Origin: Oegoconia quadripuncta
Taxonomy: Eukaryota; Arthropoda; Insecta; Lepidoptera; Autostichidae
NCBI GenBank assembly: GCA_949316235.1
Contig: OX438741.1
Coordinates: 40,810,067 to 40,874,066 of the forward strand
DNA: 64,000 nt
Direction: 5' to 3'
The translations under genes and the position numbers were made by a program. Positions 34,311 through 47,100 of the stretch are shown here, piece by piece; within the stretch, counting starts at the first letter, position 1, and each line of letters opens with the position of its first letter. The notes beneath the pieces were generated by a model. That model did no database searches. It saw nothing but the letters and a program-made list of their open reading frames with translations, and was not told the DNA's origin.

Positions 34311-34744
34311 TACTTTAGATAATGGTTGGAAATTATTTATACCTATTAAAGAATAGCAAAGTCGAATTATTGTTCACATTTCTGTTCACATCATGAATCA
34401 GCTGTCTTTACAATGCATTTCAAGGAAAGCTTACAATTTGCAGTGCTATGTGGTTCCGGCACTCAAATAGAATGATAGAATAGAATAGAAACTACAGTGT
34501 CGTAAAAGGCGACTAGGGGACTTTCAAACTTTCAAACTTCAAGTATTCATTTCAACGTAACTACAACAAATGCTGAGTTGGGGACCTGATTTGATGCCAC
34601 TTTGCGACACCGAAAACTAGCCAATGCATACCTACTTATATTAAGTTCCATATTTCTATGTTGTGTTATATAGTACATAGGTAACAACTAAATGTATTGT
34701 ATAAGTGTCGCTAAATAGATCAAATAAAGTCAATTCTTATTCTT
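34311..34744. other. Unassigned DNA
   Basis: Includes an ATAGAATAGAATAG microsatellite near 34470. No gene seen. Confidence 0.4.
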
Positions 34745-35790
34745 AAAAACAGTTAAATCATAATTTAATATCATACATTTTTAATTTTCCTGTGCGACTC
34801 GAGATCCCACAGACCAACTACTTTATATATAAATAAATACTTCGGACATCTAGTCCCAAACTAAGCAAAATAATTTAATAAAAAAATATAATAGTGCGTA
34901 TTCATCACACAAACATTTACCCTTCGCGGGATTCGAACCAGCAACTGTTGGTTTCATTGACAGAGTCACCATCCTCCTCCATTAGTTATTTAAATTTACA
35001 ATAATAATAAATTGAAGACAACTGGTAAACTCACTCTAACACGACGTAACGAAGGAAGAATCAGGATTTGTGTCTTTATTCGGATGAGACGGGATTAATT
35101 TAAATACAGGATGTTTCTAAGTAACCGAAATACCGTATTATGACACACCATGGTATGTACATCTTGTAAAATGTATATATTTCTTACCTATACTGGATTA
35201 AAATTATAGATAGGTACAAACTTCAAGCTTTTATTTCAAGATAAGATAAGATAAGATAATAAGTTTATTTGCAAGAATACAGTAATCAAGATCTTAATAA
35301 TTAAAAATATGTACATTGTATTCAGCCCGCAAGCAGACATGCAAATATTAAATATATTTTGATCTATATCTGGACATATTGAATTATAATTTAATTTTTA
35401 AATTCCAAAAATTCCTTAACACTATAAAAGCAATGATCTAGTAGCCATTTTGTCAGTATCGTTTTAAACCTATTTACAATCAACGTAAGATACATGATAT
35501 AATTTGTTAATTGTCAATTTAAATCTATTGGAAATAAAAATAGGGCTTAAGCATTTTTCGGTCAGTCAGTATGTCCAAGCTAACTACCGCTTCGGAAAGG
35601 GAAATCACCTGTGGGAAAAGAAGCGGCGCAAGAAACCCACAGGATCATTTTTCATATCTTTTTTTTTTATATTTATTATACAACTAATACAATTTTATAA
35701 TTTTTGGGAGCTGGGCGAAGTATACTAAGCGTTTTTGTTATTCAGGTAGTCACAAATTTTTTTGTTAATGTTGTTTTGACATGGTTTTTA
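34745..35790. repeat. Dispersed repeat X carrying a SINE C (copy 2, inverted)
   Basis: Reverse of 3990-4735, with SINE C at 34832-34985 (partial) and a later insertion at about 35245-35480 beginning with GATAAGATAAGATAAG. The right part matches copy 3 at 10405-10735. Confidence 0.7.
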
Positions 35791-36384
35791 AATTGTTTTG
35801 CACCAAAAATCATCTAAAGATTTGCACGTTTCAACGGCGATGGGCTCACCCCTTGTCACGTGTGCATTTCTGTATACTTCATAAGGTGAACCATGGATGA
35901 TGTTTCAATCAATAAACTTTTAATGCTTGGAACACCCAATCACTATTGTTTGGGGTATCTCTGCCCACCCATTTGGGATAAAGGTCGTGACGTTATGTAT
36001 GTATGTTACTATTTGCTAGCGTAGGCTCTGCTTTGTTTGGAGGGCAAGCAAGTGGAGAGCACGAAGTAACGCTAGATTAGTAAAGCTAGTCTTTCAACCA
36101 CTACAACAGGCTTCTTTGCATCGGCGTCTAAAAAGAAATTGAAAAGCTTTAAGCTCTGATTTATATAATAATATTTAAGCAAAATAATATATAATTAAGT
36201 GAGTTTATTCAAAGGCTTTATTTGATCTCATAAATAAATAAAATAATTAAAAAAAATATAAAAAAAAAACAAAAAATAAACCAACATCACAATCTTGTAT
36301 TTTTAAGGCGACATGTTGGATTTTTTTAACGTACAATGTATCCTATGACACTTTAGAGGTCAAGACGAATCAAAATACATCTTG
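35791..36384. other. Unassigned AT-rich DNA
   Basis: A-rich run at 36228-36290; no feature supported. Confidence 0.4.
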
Positions 36385-36500
36385 CACTTCAAAGTCGGTT
36401 AAGCCGTTTAGACTACAGGAGGTAACATAGAAATCTACATACATACAAACACTCGAAAAATATTATCCATCTTTTTGGAGCAGTCGGTTAATAAGATCCA
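36385..36500 (-). repeat. Dispersed repeat M fragment
   Basis: CTTCAAAGTCGGTTAAGCCG, ACATACATACAAACACTCGA and GGAGCAGTCGGTTAATA match, reversed, the repeat at 1395. Confidence 0.4.
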
Positions 36501-36793
36501 TCACAAACTTAATAATAAATCAGGGGCTCTATTACATAATTTCATCGTTTACATGTGATTGGTTGATTCATCGCTCGCTCGGCAATTTGACGGCTTCTCA
36601 TTAGTCAACGTAATCGATGACGATACCGATGCAAGATGCAAGATAAGATGCGATCTAAGGGCAGGTAATGTAGTATGCAAACAGCAACACTAAAAAGGGT
36701 AGGGGTGCAGCAAAGCTATTGATTTTCATAAAGCAGTTGCTGCTATAAAGATTTCACGGCAGCTAATGCCAAATCTAGGGGTCTACTCTCTAA

Positions 36794-36981
36794 CGGAAAT
36801 AGCTTCGGACGGCCGTAACTTTGGACTTGTCCTTACATTATAAACCAATCGTCAACATTTTACTTTTGTTGTATTGGACATCACAAGTCAGTACGGGACG
36901 CAAGGAACGTTTGAAGTTATGCAGATAAAGGATTCTAAGCAAAAGAAAAAGTCCAAAGTTACGGCCGTCCTAAGCTATTTT
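36794..36981. mobile_element. Inverted-repeat MITE (~188 bp)
   Basis: GGAAATAGCTTCGGACGGCC at the left and its inverse GGCCGTCCTAAGCTATTTTC at the right; the arms match over about 33 bp (core GGACGGCCGTAACTTTGGAC). It lies directly before a CR1-like copy. Confidence 0.7.
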
Positions 36982-36984
36982 CCT

Positions 36985-37368
36985 CAGAGAGACGAGAACG
37001 AGTATCGCATATTTCATGGGGAGTGTTCTGAAGAACTGTTCGAGCTAATACCCGCTGCTCAATTGAACCGATACACTTCTCGCCGAAAATTAAATTTCCA
37101 TCCACATCACCTGGATGAGTGGAAGTCTACCACTGTACGTTTCTCAAGAAACTTCTTACCACGTACGACCACCCTGTGGAACGGACTTCCGGCAGCGGTA
37201 TTCCCGAACGAGTACGACATTGGAACCTTCAAGAAACGAGCCTACACCTTCCTCAAAGGCCGGCAACGCATCTGTGACCCTTTTGGTATTGCGGGTGTCC
37301 ATGGCCGGCGGTGATTGCTTTCCATCAGGTGACCCGCATGCTCATTTGCCGCCCTCTTATATAAAATA
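36985..37368 (+). pseudogene. CR1-like retrotransposon, RT C-terminus and 3' UTR
   Basis: [20 protein letters not shown] through [19 protein letters not shown] to GVHGRR and a stop at about 37313, intact in this portion. Almost the same sequence as 5925-6278, so both derive from a recently active source. Confidence 0.88.
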
Positions 37369-37439
37369 AGGCCTCAAAATTAATATTATCTAACGCTTTT
37401 GTGTAGTCTCAGAAGGACAGGCGAGAGGATAAAAGTACT

Positions 37440-37740
37440 ACTTCTTTTTCTTCAATTTAAGATGCTCTTGTGGGTGGAGCAACGACCATGTCTCTCTACT
37501 TTCCGCCCTCGTTTTAACCTCTTGGTACGACACGACATTCACTTTTTCTTTCACTTGGTCAAAGTAATTACGCTTAGGGTCTTCCTCTTCCTCTCTTTCC
37601 TTCGAACTTTCCCTGAATTATGTTCTTCAAAAAAATATCGTGTCGTATCAAGTGACCTATCATCTTTCCTCTTCGGTTCTCAACTGTCTCTTCTCCTTGA
37701 CCATCATTAACGCCTCTTCATTTGTTCTCTTCTCGGTCCA
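37440..37740 (-). mobile_element. RTE-like retrotransposon 3' end
   Basis: Reverse copy of the family at 9524-9775 (TTCTTCAAAAAAATATCGTG, AAGTGACCTATCATCTTTCC), with internal rearrangement. Confidence 0.6.
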
Positions 37741-38004
37741 GCTTAGCTAAAAGTACTACAAACAACCTCAATTTTGTAGCCTTTGCCAAACCCTTATCTT
37801 GAAGGTAAGGACATCCAGACAATGTTATGGAATGTATTAATGACAGAATAGATAGAGACATAACAAGGACTTTTCCTAAAAAAAAAAAAACATTTTAGCT
37901 AATAAATATAGTTCTTGACCCGTTTTTGTCGATTTCTGCAAAATTTTAAACAGATAATGAATGCATGTTTACAATTAAATTTACAAGCTTCAGTTATTAA
38001 TCAC
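37741..38004. other. Upstream flank of the peritrophin gene
   Basis: AT-rich, no repeat recognised. Distal regulatory sites may lie here, but I cannot define any. Confidence 0.4.
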
Positions 38005-38095
38005 CGATTTTTATCAGTTTAATCGTCCATAGATCGCGCTTTATCAAAATTATCAATTGCTATAAAAGGTCTATTCGCGAGATATTTCGCAGTTT
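38005..38095 (+). promoter_or_regulatory. Core promoter of the peritrophin gene: TATA box, initiator and three GATA sites
   Basis: TATAAAA lies at 38061-38067 and a CAGTT initiator-like motif at 38090-38094, about 30 bp downstream, as expected for a TATA promoter. Three TTATCA motifs (TGATAA on the other strand, the core site of GATA factors) lie at 38011-38016, 38041-38046 and 38050-38055. GATA factors, especially GATAe, drive midgut genes in insects, which fits a peritrophic-matrix protein. Motifs are seen; function and exact start site are inferred. Confidence 0.6.
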
Positions 38096-38175
38096 CATAT
38101 GTGACAGCTCAAAGAAAAGTTCTTACTGGCTAAAAATTGTGAAGAATATAGCGTCTGTTGGCGCAACTATGATAG
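38091..38175 (+). CDS. Exon 1: 5' UTR plus seven coding bases
   Basis: The 5' UTR runs about 38091-38168 and the start codon is 38169-38171, with A at -3. Only ATG ATA G is coding before the donor GTGAGT at 38176. Joined to exon 2 (TA AAA CTC...) this gives [16 protein letters not shown], a normal signal peptide, which is why I chose this distant start. The junction is phase 1, unlike all later introns. Intron 1 is 3,482 bp and holds several transposon insertions. Not supported by transcript data. Confidence 0.72.
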
Positions 38176-41100
38176 GTGAGTCATTGTGAAATACACCATT
38201 CATTACATTCGTAAGTCAAGTTAATGGTATCCCTTCGGATCCCCAAGTATCAAGTGTATGTCGACTGTTCCTTTAGATTGAAGTAACGTCATTTGAAGCA
38301 AGATTACTTCTTAATCCTGCGAAATTATTGAATGCTTTGGAATTGTGCGCTTCACTTTTCCCATAACGAGTTATCAGACTTAGGTAATCTTTGAAAAATC
38401 ATTGAAAGTTGGAATTAGAAATGGTTTCGTTGATTCTAATAGAGAAAAGGGTTAGGCTTTGGAATTCCGTGTTTCAATCAATATTAATCTTTTCCAAAAA
38501 TTAGAGTCTCGAGAAACGTGTAATCATATCCGTTTACAAATTTTAGAAATTCCAAAATCTCGTCTTTTATGATACATGAGATACCATTGGTCTTTTCATC
38601 GTGTTTTCAGAACAACTCCATCATTTTTGAATATTTTTTATTTTTTTTATCTTCAAAGTTTTTTACTTTATTTACATTAAGTAAACTGATACTGTTAAGT
38701 GTAACATTCACTTACAGGTAAACACCACATGCACTAACAATATTATATTTATAACAACTAATTCATGATTACTTCAACACTTCAGAAGTTCTTAAATTAT
38801 TCTAAGATTTTAGTGTGTTAGAGAATCCATAGGTGCTCTGTAGAACTTAGCAATGGAATCAAAGTGCACATCCGTTAGATCACTGCATCATACAAAACAG
38901 AAAGTAATTAAGAAAGCATATTATAAAATATCAGACTATTTAGATGATAAATATATCCTTGGACATAACCAGCTCGTTCGCATGCCAGGCTTTTTCACAG
39001 TTAATAATGAAATGTAAACCTTTTTGTGAACTAAAAACCTATTTTTAATGGAGCAACCCTTTAACTCTATCGGAGTTAAGCTCGCGGTTGTACATTTTAT
39101 ATACAATGCATATTTCTGTAACAATTTTGTGTACAATAAAGATATTAAGTTTCTTGCTTGTTCTTCTCAGAGGAAAATTGCATTTTGAACAAGCAGTAGC
39201 CTTAAAAATTTTAAATTGACTATTTTAAGTGAACCCTGTGTACCTACAAAATAAAGCATTTTTTACTTTGTCACACACGTCACGCGACGTTTTATCAATC
39301 TCTCAATTTCCTAGAATTTTATAAATAGATACAGTCAATAAACAAAATGTTTAAAAAAATCACATTCAATTTCGACTAAAATAATGATTCAATAGACCAG
39401 TAACATTTCAGAAGTCAAAGTCTATATCTTATAGAAAAAATACGGCGTCCAACTCGCTTCCGTGAGGCATAGTACCTAGTCGCTAGCGGTATTGCCCCGC
39501 TGAATGCATACCTAAGCTATATTTAATATACAGAATGAATTTGAATTCGTGTTATTCCCATCATCTAGTGACGTCACTCTTGATTACGAACAACTTTCCC
39601 CAAGGAACCATAGCCGAATTCGATCAAAAAATTTTCGATTACCCATACAAAGTAAACCATTCCGAAACCGCCTTTGGAAGCTCAACAATTTTCGGCTAAA
39701 TTCGGCTAAGGTTCCTTGGGGAAAGATGTTCGTACTCATGAGTGGACTCATCAGTAAACAGGAATTACATGAATTAAATTTCACTACGTATAGCGACGTT
39801 TCTTTAAGTTTCCATCCAAATCATAACGAGTATAGACTAATCAAAAAATAAAAATCAAAATCAATAATGTTTTATTTCGTAAGTTATAAGAATAACATTT
39901 GAAATCGTCATGACATACAGTTATCGCTCATTCACTAGGCAGTCTCCCCAGAGAAGAACGAGCCAGAAACTCCGGGGTTGCTCTTTTTAAATAAGTTAAT
40001 ACAAATATAATTTGAAATAATTGTAAGATGTATGATTCGACAAAGAAAAATAAGAATATAATATACTGGATATTGCCGAGCGGTTGATGTCCACGCATTT
40101 TTATCAACCAGATAGTCAGAAATTTTATAATAACCTTTGGCGCATAGCTTCCGTATAATGGTTGTTTTAAAATTTAAAGGCAAATGTTGTAATGTTTTGC
40201 AGAATAGAGCTAATTTGTCACAGTAGTAATAGGAATTTGAATGTAATGTATTATTATCGTTAAAAATAGGTGCATATAGAAGAAACAAACTCCATTTTTA
40301 AAATCACACTCCAGAGATTTCCCAATCTTACAGACCATGAAAATTACGTTTCAAACATTTCCTACAATTGAAATTTATATACCTATCTATAGGATTATTT
40401 AAACTATTTGACGACCTGTTTGGTGTAGTGGTTAGCAACTCTGACCATTATACCAAAAGGTCGCGGGTTCGAATCCCGCTAGGGGCATATGTTTGTGTGA
40501 TGAATACGGACATGTGTACCCGAGTTATGGATGTTTTCATTTATAATAAGTATTTATTTACAAAAAAAAAAATGTATTTGTGTAGTATGTCAACCATCTG
40601 GTATCCACAACACAAGCCTATAGTTGCTTAAAGTGGAACTAGATGGCGCTGTGTGTATGTCCAAGGATATTTATTTATTCTAATATGGAGCGCCGGCGAC
40701 AAGGGTCGGCATGATGAAAGTTTTTGTGATAATCTTCTCAGCGTTTCTATCACAGAAGCGTAAATTCAATTACATTCTTATTCGACCTAAACACAACACA
40801 ATATCCTCCTTTGTTATTTAAAACAAAAACGCGTTTAACTGGTACTGTGGTATGTAGCTAACTGTACATTAATAACACATACACACCAACTTTCTTAATT
40901 ATTTTTAAATTGATTGCACTATTTGATTAAACAAATCTATTTCTTGTCAACATCATGATAAATCAACTATGCAGTCATTGTGTAGATTGCTGGCTGCGAT
41001 GTTTTCTCGTATAATTACTCAAAAATTGTGTGCTAACATAGAAGTGACACCATATGGTGATGAACCACAGCTAAGTGAAAAGATCAGTAAAAAAGGCAAC

Positions 41101-44100
41101 TAAGTGCATCACTGGTTAAGAGATTTTGACTTACCATTGAATTTAATTATTCTTATCAATAATTATTCTCATCAATAATAATCTAATAATTATCAATAAT
41201 AATTACTCAAAAATTATTTGCTAAATAATTATGCGCGTTATGCCTACCATCTGACATGAGTCAATGACTCATTTATCCTGTCCTTCCAGAGGTTTGAGCC
41301 TAGTTGTTATTTTCATATAAGTTGAAATGTCAGTAAAATAATTTCCTTTATCTAAAACAAGTGTTCCTTTTTGACGACGTTGACGACCTGTTTGATGTAG
41401 TGGTTAGAAATTCTGCTGCTATACCAAAAGGTCGCGGGTTCGAATCCCGTAAGGGCATATATTTGTATGATGAATACAGACATGTGTGCCCGAGTTATGG
41501 ATGTTTTCCATTTATATGTATTTATTTACAAAAAAAAAGTATTTATGTAGTTTATCAACCATCTGCTATCTATAATACAAGCCTAGTTGCTTAGTGTGGA
41601 ACTAGATGGCGCTGTGTGTATGTGCCAAGATATTTATTATTTATTATTATTTTTCAGTAAAACTCTTCCTTTTGGTCACCCTGGCCCTGGCCCAGGGTAG
41701 ACCTCACGATGACCAGCTAGAAACAGACACGGCTGTACGCTATGATGGCTGCCCTGAATTCGGCCATTACCTGCTACCCCACGAGTATGACTGCACCAAA
41801 TTCTACTACTGTGAGTACGGCGAGAGATGGGAAACACCGAGGAACTGTGCTCCTGGAACGGAATTCTCTTACAGACTACAGGTAACTTTATAACCTCTAT
41901 CAGAAAATGGATTCAAATCGATTTTATCTAATTTTCTAAATGATAGGGTGCAATGTGGTTTCGGCACATTAAAAACATATAAAAAACCCTTCTCGTTCTT
42001 TGTGGCTCAATATAAACAACATTAGGTTTACGATTCGGAAGTCGCGGGTTGGATCCCCAGCGGGGTACATGTTTAAGTACTCGGTTTGGTTGGTGGTAGG
42101 GCATTTTAAATGTCCGTCTAGCTAGCTACCACCATCTAATCTAAGTCTGCCGCCAAGCAGCAATGTTAATAGCATTATTGTGTTCCGGTTGTCAGAGATA
42201 ATAATAGCCAGTCCCCCAAATGTGTCGGGGTTTACGGGTTAGTACGCTTCCACCTTCGACCTTCACTTAACATCAGGTGTGATTGAGGTCAAGTACGAAC
42301 CCATCGTGCATAAAAATTTAACGGCAGTGGGCTCTTGGGGATGACACGGGTATCACGTGTGTATTTCTTTATATTTCGAAGGTGAACGATATAGTTCTTT
42401 AACTTTTAAGTTCGCTTAATGTAAACAACACAGGTTTAGCTTAGTTCTCGTACGTCATTTTCAAAGACAATTTAATACTGAGATGATCAAATACACAGCT
42501 TAGATTTTACTTAGATGGTGTAGTGGTTAGAAACTGACTGCTTTACCAAGAGGTCGGGCGTTCGAATCCCGCTAGGGGCATATGTTTGTATGATGAATAC
42601 AGACATGTGTTTCCGAGTTATGGATGTTTTTCATTTATAATAAGTATTTATTTACAAAAAAAAAAAATGTAGTATAACAACCATCTGGTATCCAGAACAC
42701 AAGCCTATAGTTGCTAACTGTGGAACTAGATAGCGCTGTGTGTATGTCTAAGGATATTTATTATTATAGATGTAATTTCATTTCAAATTATAAATATCAA
42801 TATGATAGTCGTTAGGTGACACCATATGGTGATGAGCCACAGCTAAGTGAAAAGTTCAGTAACAAAGGCAGCTAAGTGCATCACTGGTTAAGAGATCTTG
42901 ACTTACAATACAATACAATACAATACAAATACACTTTATTGCACAACAGATAAGAAAATACAGTTTCAGAAAAGTGGTAAGAATAGAATGTACAATATTA
43001 TGACGACCTTATCACTAAAAGCGACTTACCATTGAATTTAATTGATGATACAGCTTTACTTGATTATTTTACAATTGATTACGCTAAAGTAATTGATTTA
43101 CTATAACATACAATTGAATATATATCTTATAGTATAAATATGCCGTCCAACTCGCTTCCGTGAGGCATAGTACCTAGTACGCTAGCGCTACTGCTGAGCG
43201 GAGTAAGCCCCAGCTCTCACATCTCCAGAGGCGTGGACCAGTCTAATGGATGAATCCTTTACAAATTGTTTCGTGTCAGAAGACCAAGAGCCTAATGACT
43301 CTACTGCAAGCGCCGCAAACTCGTGGTTTATAGAGATTGACGCATATTTACGGCGCTTATGTCTTTGAGCTTGTTTAACCGCGGTTCCAGCTCTTTGCCC
43401 AATTCCTTATATATGGGACGGTGCCAAAGTATCCGCACAAGTTGCGTCCCATACCAAGGTGCGAACCAAGCACCAAGGTACTAAGATGATTATTATTACT
43501 TTATTACGCTAAAATGTGACAAAATACAATACTCTTTATTGCGTAAAATAATTTGCAATAATTTTTGATAATAACAATAGAACACAATTAGGCGGTCTTA
43601 TCACTAAAAGCGATCTCTTCCAGACAACCCCCAGCTATGGGACATTTGTTGGTAGAAAAACAGGTAGGGTGCACGATACTACCTACTAAAGAAATAATTA
43701 TAGATAAATAGATAAATATGCATAAATATAATAATAATATCATATTAATAGACTTATTTAATAATATAATCATATTTAAATAAATAAATATATATATAAA
43801 TACTTAATATATAGTATAAAACACAATAGCTAGAAGCACTTGCAGATAGTCAACTAATGTTCACGAGGCGGGAGTTAATGAAAAGAAAAAAGTCAGAGAC
43901 CTAATTAGTGGTTTTTGATTTGAACTTTAAAAATATTTAAAGATTGAGCTTTCCTAATAGATTCCGGCAAAGAGTTCCACAGACGAGTAGCTTGCAGTCT
44001 TAAGGAAAATACCTTCCTCCTGGAAATTTATTTTTGTATCCCAAAATTATGCCATCTTGGACTTAGCTGCTTTTGATTCTATACTCTATTTCCATGTCAA

Positions 44101-47100
44101 CAGGTCTGCGTTCACCCGAGGGATGCAAACTGCAACCTTCCTGGTGTACCACCAACAGAGGGTCCATCATCGACTGAGGCTGCGATTATATCGACGACTA
44201 CTCGTCGGCCGTCGTCCACTGAAGCGGCGATTATATCGACAACTACTCGTCGACCCTCGTCCACTGAAGCGGCGATTATATCGACGACAACGCGTGAGCC
44301 GACGACCACTCGCCGACCTCGTCCGACAACGACTCGCCGACCCCGTCCATCATCGACAACCGAAGCTGGCCCAGGTGGTGACCTGCCAAACGGATGCCCT
44401 ACGGATTTCGAAGAACATAGACTACTGCCTCATGAGAACTGTAACAAGTTCTACTACTGCAACTTTGGAGAGTTGGTCCCGAGGAGATGCCCACCTGGTC
44501 TCCACTTTAATGCTACTGTTCAGGTAAGTGACCGTGGTTATATTTCATTGTATACCATCGTGGTAATCATCATAAACATAATTATCCTTTGCACTTGTCA
44601 AAATGATAAGAACTACTTGTTTATTTATTTATTTATTTATTGTAACTACAACATGTACACAATAACCATATCTTTGCACATACACACAGCACCATCTAGT
44701 TTCTCACTAAGCAACTAGGCTTCTATTATAGATATCAGATGGTTGATAAACACATACATTTTTTTTGTAAATAAATACATGTATAAATTAAAAACATTCA
44801 TAACTCGGGAACACATGTCTGTATTCATCATACAAACATATGCCCTTAGCGGGATTCGAACCCGTGACCTTTTGGTATAGCAGCAGAGTTTCTAACCACT
44901 ACACCAAATAGGTCAACTATTGACAAAACTATTGACAAAATAATTAATTTGTTTTTATTAATTACGGCTTGGCAGTGAAGCCACCAGTCTAAACACAAAA
45001 CATTCTGTAGTAATTCGTCAGTTACAAGTGACAGAATGCTATTCCGAAGATTTTGCAGCTTCTTGTTGGAAATTTTTTTCAAAAAAAAATCCGAAGTACC
45101 AATAAATGGATGACATTACATAAATATTTTAGACAGAATCATGAAACTTGAGTAGGTAATAATTAAACCAAATATGATCTAGCGACTATATTTCGAAATA
45201 TACATTAGCTTGAAAAATAAGAAGAATATATACATATCTAACATAAAAGAATATATATATATTTTAACCGCCTCCGTGGCTCAATGCAAACAACATTGGG
45301 TTTACGATTCGGAGGTCGCGGGTTCGATCCCCAGCGGGGTACATATTTAAGTACTCGGTTTGGTTGGTGGTAGGGCATTTTAAATGTCCGCCTGGCTAGC
45401 TACCACCATCTTATCTAAATCTGCCGCCAAGCAGCAATGTTAATAAGCATTGTTGTGTTCCGGTTGTCAGAGTTAAGATAGCCAGTCCCCAAAATGTGTT
45501 GGGGTTCAGGGTCAGTACGCATCCACCTTCGACCTCATCTTCACTTAACATCAGGTGTGATTGAGGTCAAATATCAACCCGTTGAACATTAAAAAAACAA
45601 AAAAATGTAAGTTTTTGAGAGCACGTTGAAACAAAATGGAAACACCTAAGTTTTTTCATGCGCGAGAAACGGATTGAGCTGTTTATACTTATGGAAATAC
45701 ACAGGTGTTAGAGCAGGATGGATGGTTGTCGTCTGGTTCAATATCCCAATCAGTATAATGATATATGTCACGTAAATTATTGTAATGAACTTTAATTTAT
45801 GGTCAATTTCGATAACATCTATTTATAGCACACAAATGGTAATTTATCAGCAGTAGGTTGCTAAGGATTTATTAGCACTTAGATTAGTAATTGTCAGAAT
45901 TGTTCTGTAGATTATATGATTATGTTAATTTACATGATTGTGACGACCTTTATGGTGTAGTGGTTAGCACCTCTGGCCACTATACCAAAAGGTTGCGGGT
46001 TGAAATCCCGCTGGGGGCATATGTGATGAATACGGACATGTGTACCCGAGTTATGGATGTTTTCATTTATAATAAGTATTTATTTACAAAAAAAAATGTA
46101 TTTATGTAGTATATCAACCATCTGGTATCCACAACACAAGCCTATAGTTGCTTAGTGTGGAACTAGATGGCGCTGTGTATATGTCTAAGGATATTTTATT
46201 TATTTATTTAATTAGATACATAAAAAACATTATTTATCTGTGTTGGAGCGGTTGCTCTTGCACCACTGGAGAAACACAGATTTTGAATATTTTATTTCGG
46301 ATAATTCCATATTAGGTTAGTAAGTCTTAGTTTATGTTAGTATAAAATTGGTCATACTACAATAATAATAAATATATATAAAATTTAGAAAAATATCAAA
46401 TGTCAACTTCTAACCTACTAAAAGCGCTGTCCAGTGGCTAGCATAGGACACTCCTGTTTGCCTCCCACCACCCTCAGGATACTGTTGGATATAATTCAAT
46501 TAGTTAATATTCTAAGTTTGTGTCTGTTCGATCGTCCTGTTGATAGATGCCCCTGGCCTGTTATTAGGGATCTATGGGCTATGTCAACGACGGCTGGCGA
46601 TAGATAGAAAACAGACTTCGACCAACAACCAGCATAAAAAGCTTTTTGCTTTCCTTGGCCGCATCGAAAAAGTCATGGTCAACGTTCAAATAACCTTTAT
46701 AAATAAGCTGAAATGTTTATGGGTGGTCTCTTAGACTATCGCACGATTATGCTATCTTTAGCTTAGCATTACCAACAGTAAATCACTTTAATACAATAAT
46801 GCACGTTATCTTGTATCTATTGGATTACATTTGTTAATTTAATTAAGCGCACTTTTGTAGGTATCGCGATAATATTGGTATTTCCGATAAGATATCCCTT
46901 TGTTGTAAGTTTCGATAAGTGTATTCTATCGAATGATTCGCTCATATCATGCTCACCGACGATTTTCTATGGTGTCTGATGGGTCAGGTGCCTTGGAAGG
47001 CGGTAATAACCCTCCTTTGACTTGTTACTTGACTTCCATAACAGAGCAATGTCGGTGTTAATGCTTGACAGTAATAGATAAGATAGCTGGCCTCCTGGAA

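Noticed and set aside
41606..41660. Start codon at 41606 for the peritrophin
   Set aside because: It lies in the SINE tail and would prepend [16 protein letters not shown]; the spliced exon 1 start gives a standard signal peptide with a promoter at the right distance.
44057..44527. Alternative frame of exon 3 (Arg/Leu-rich, 156 codons)
   Set aside because: Open only because of the 45-bp repeat; the correct frame gives [10 protein letters not shown], the Thr-rich linker and a CBM14 domain.
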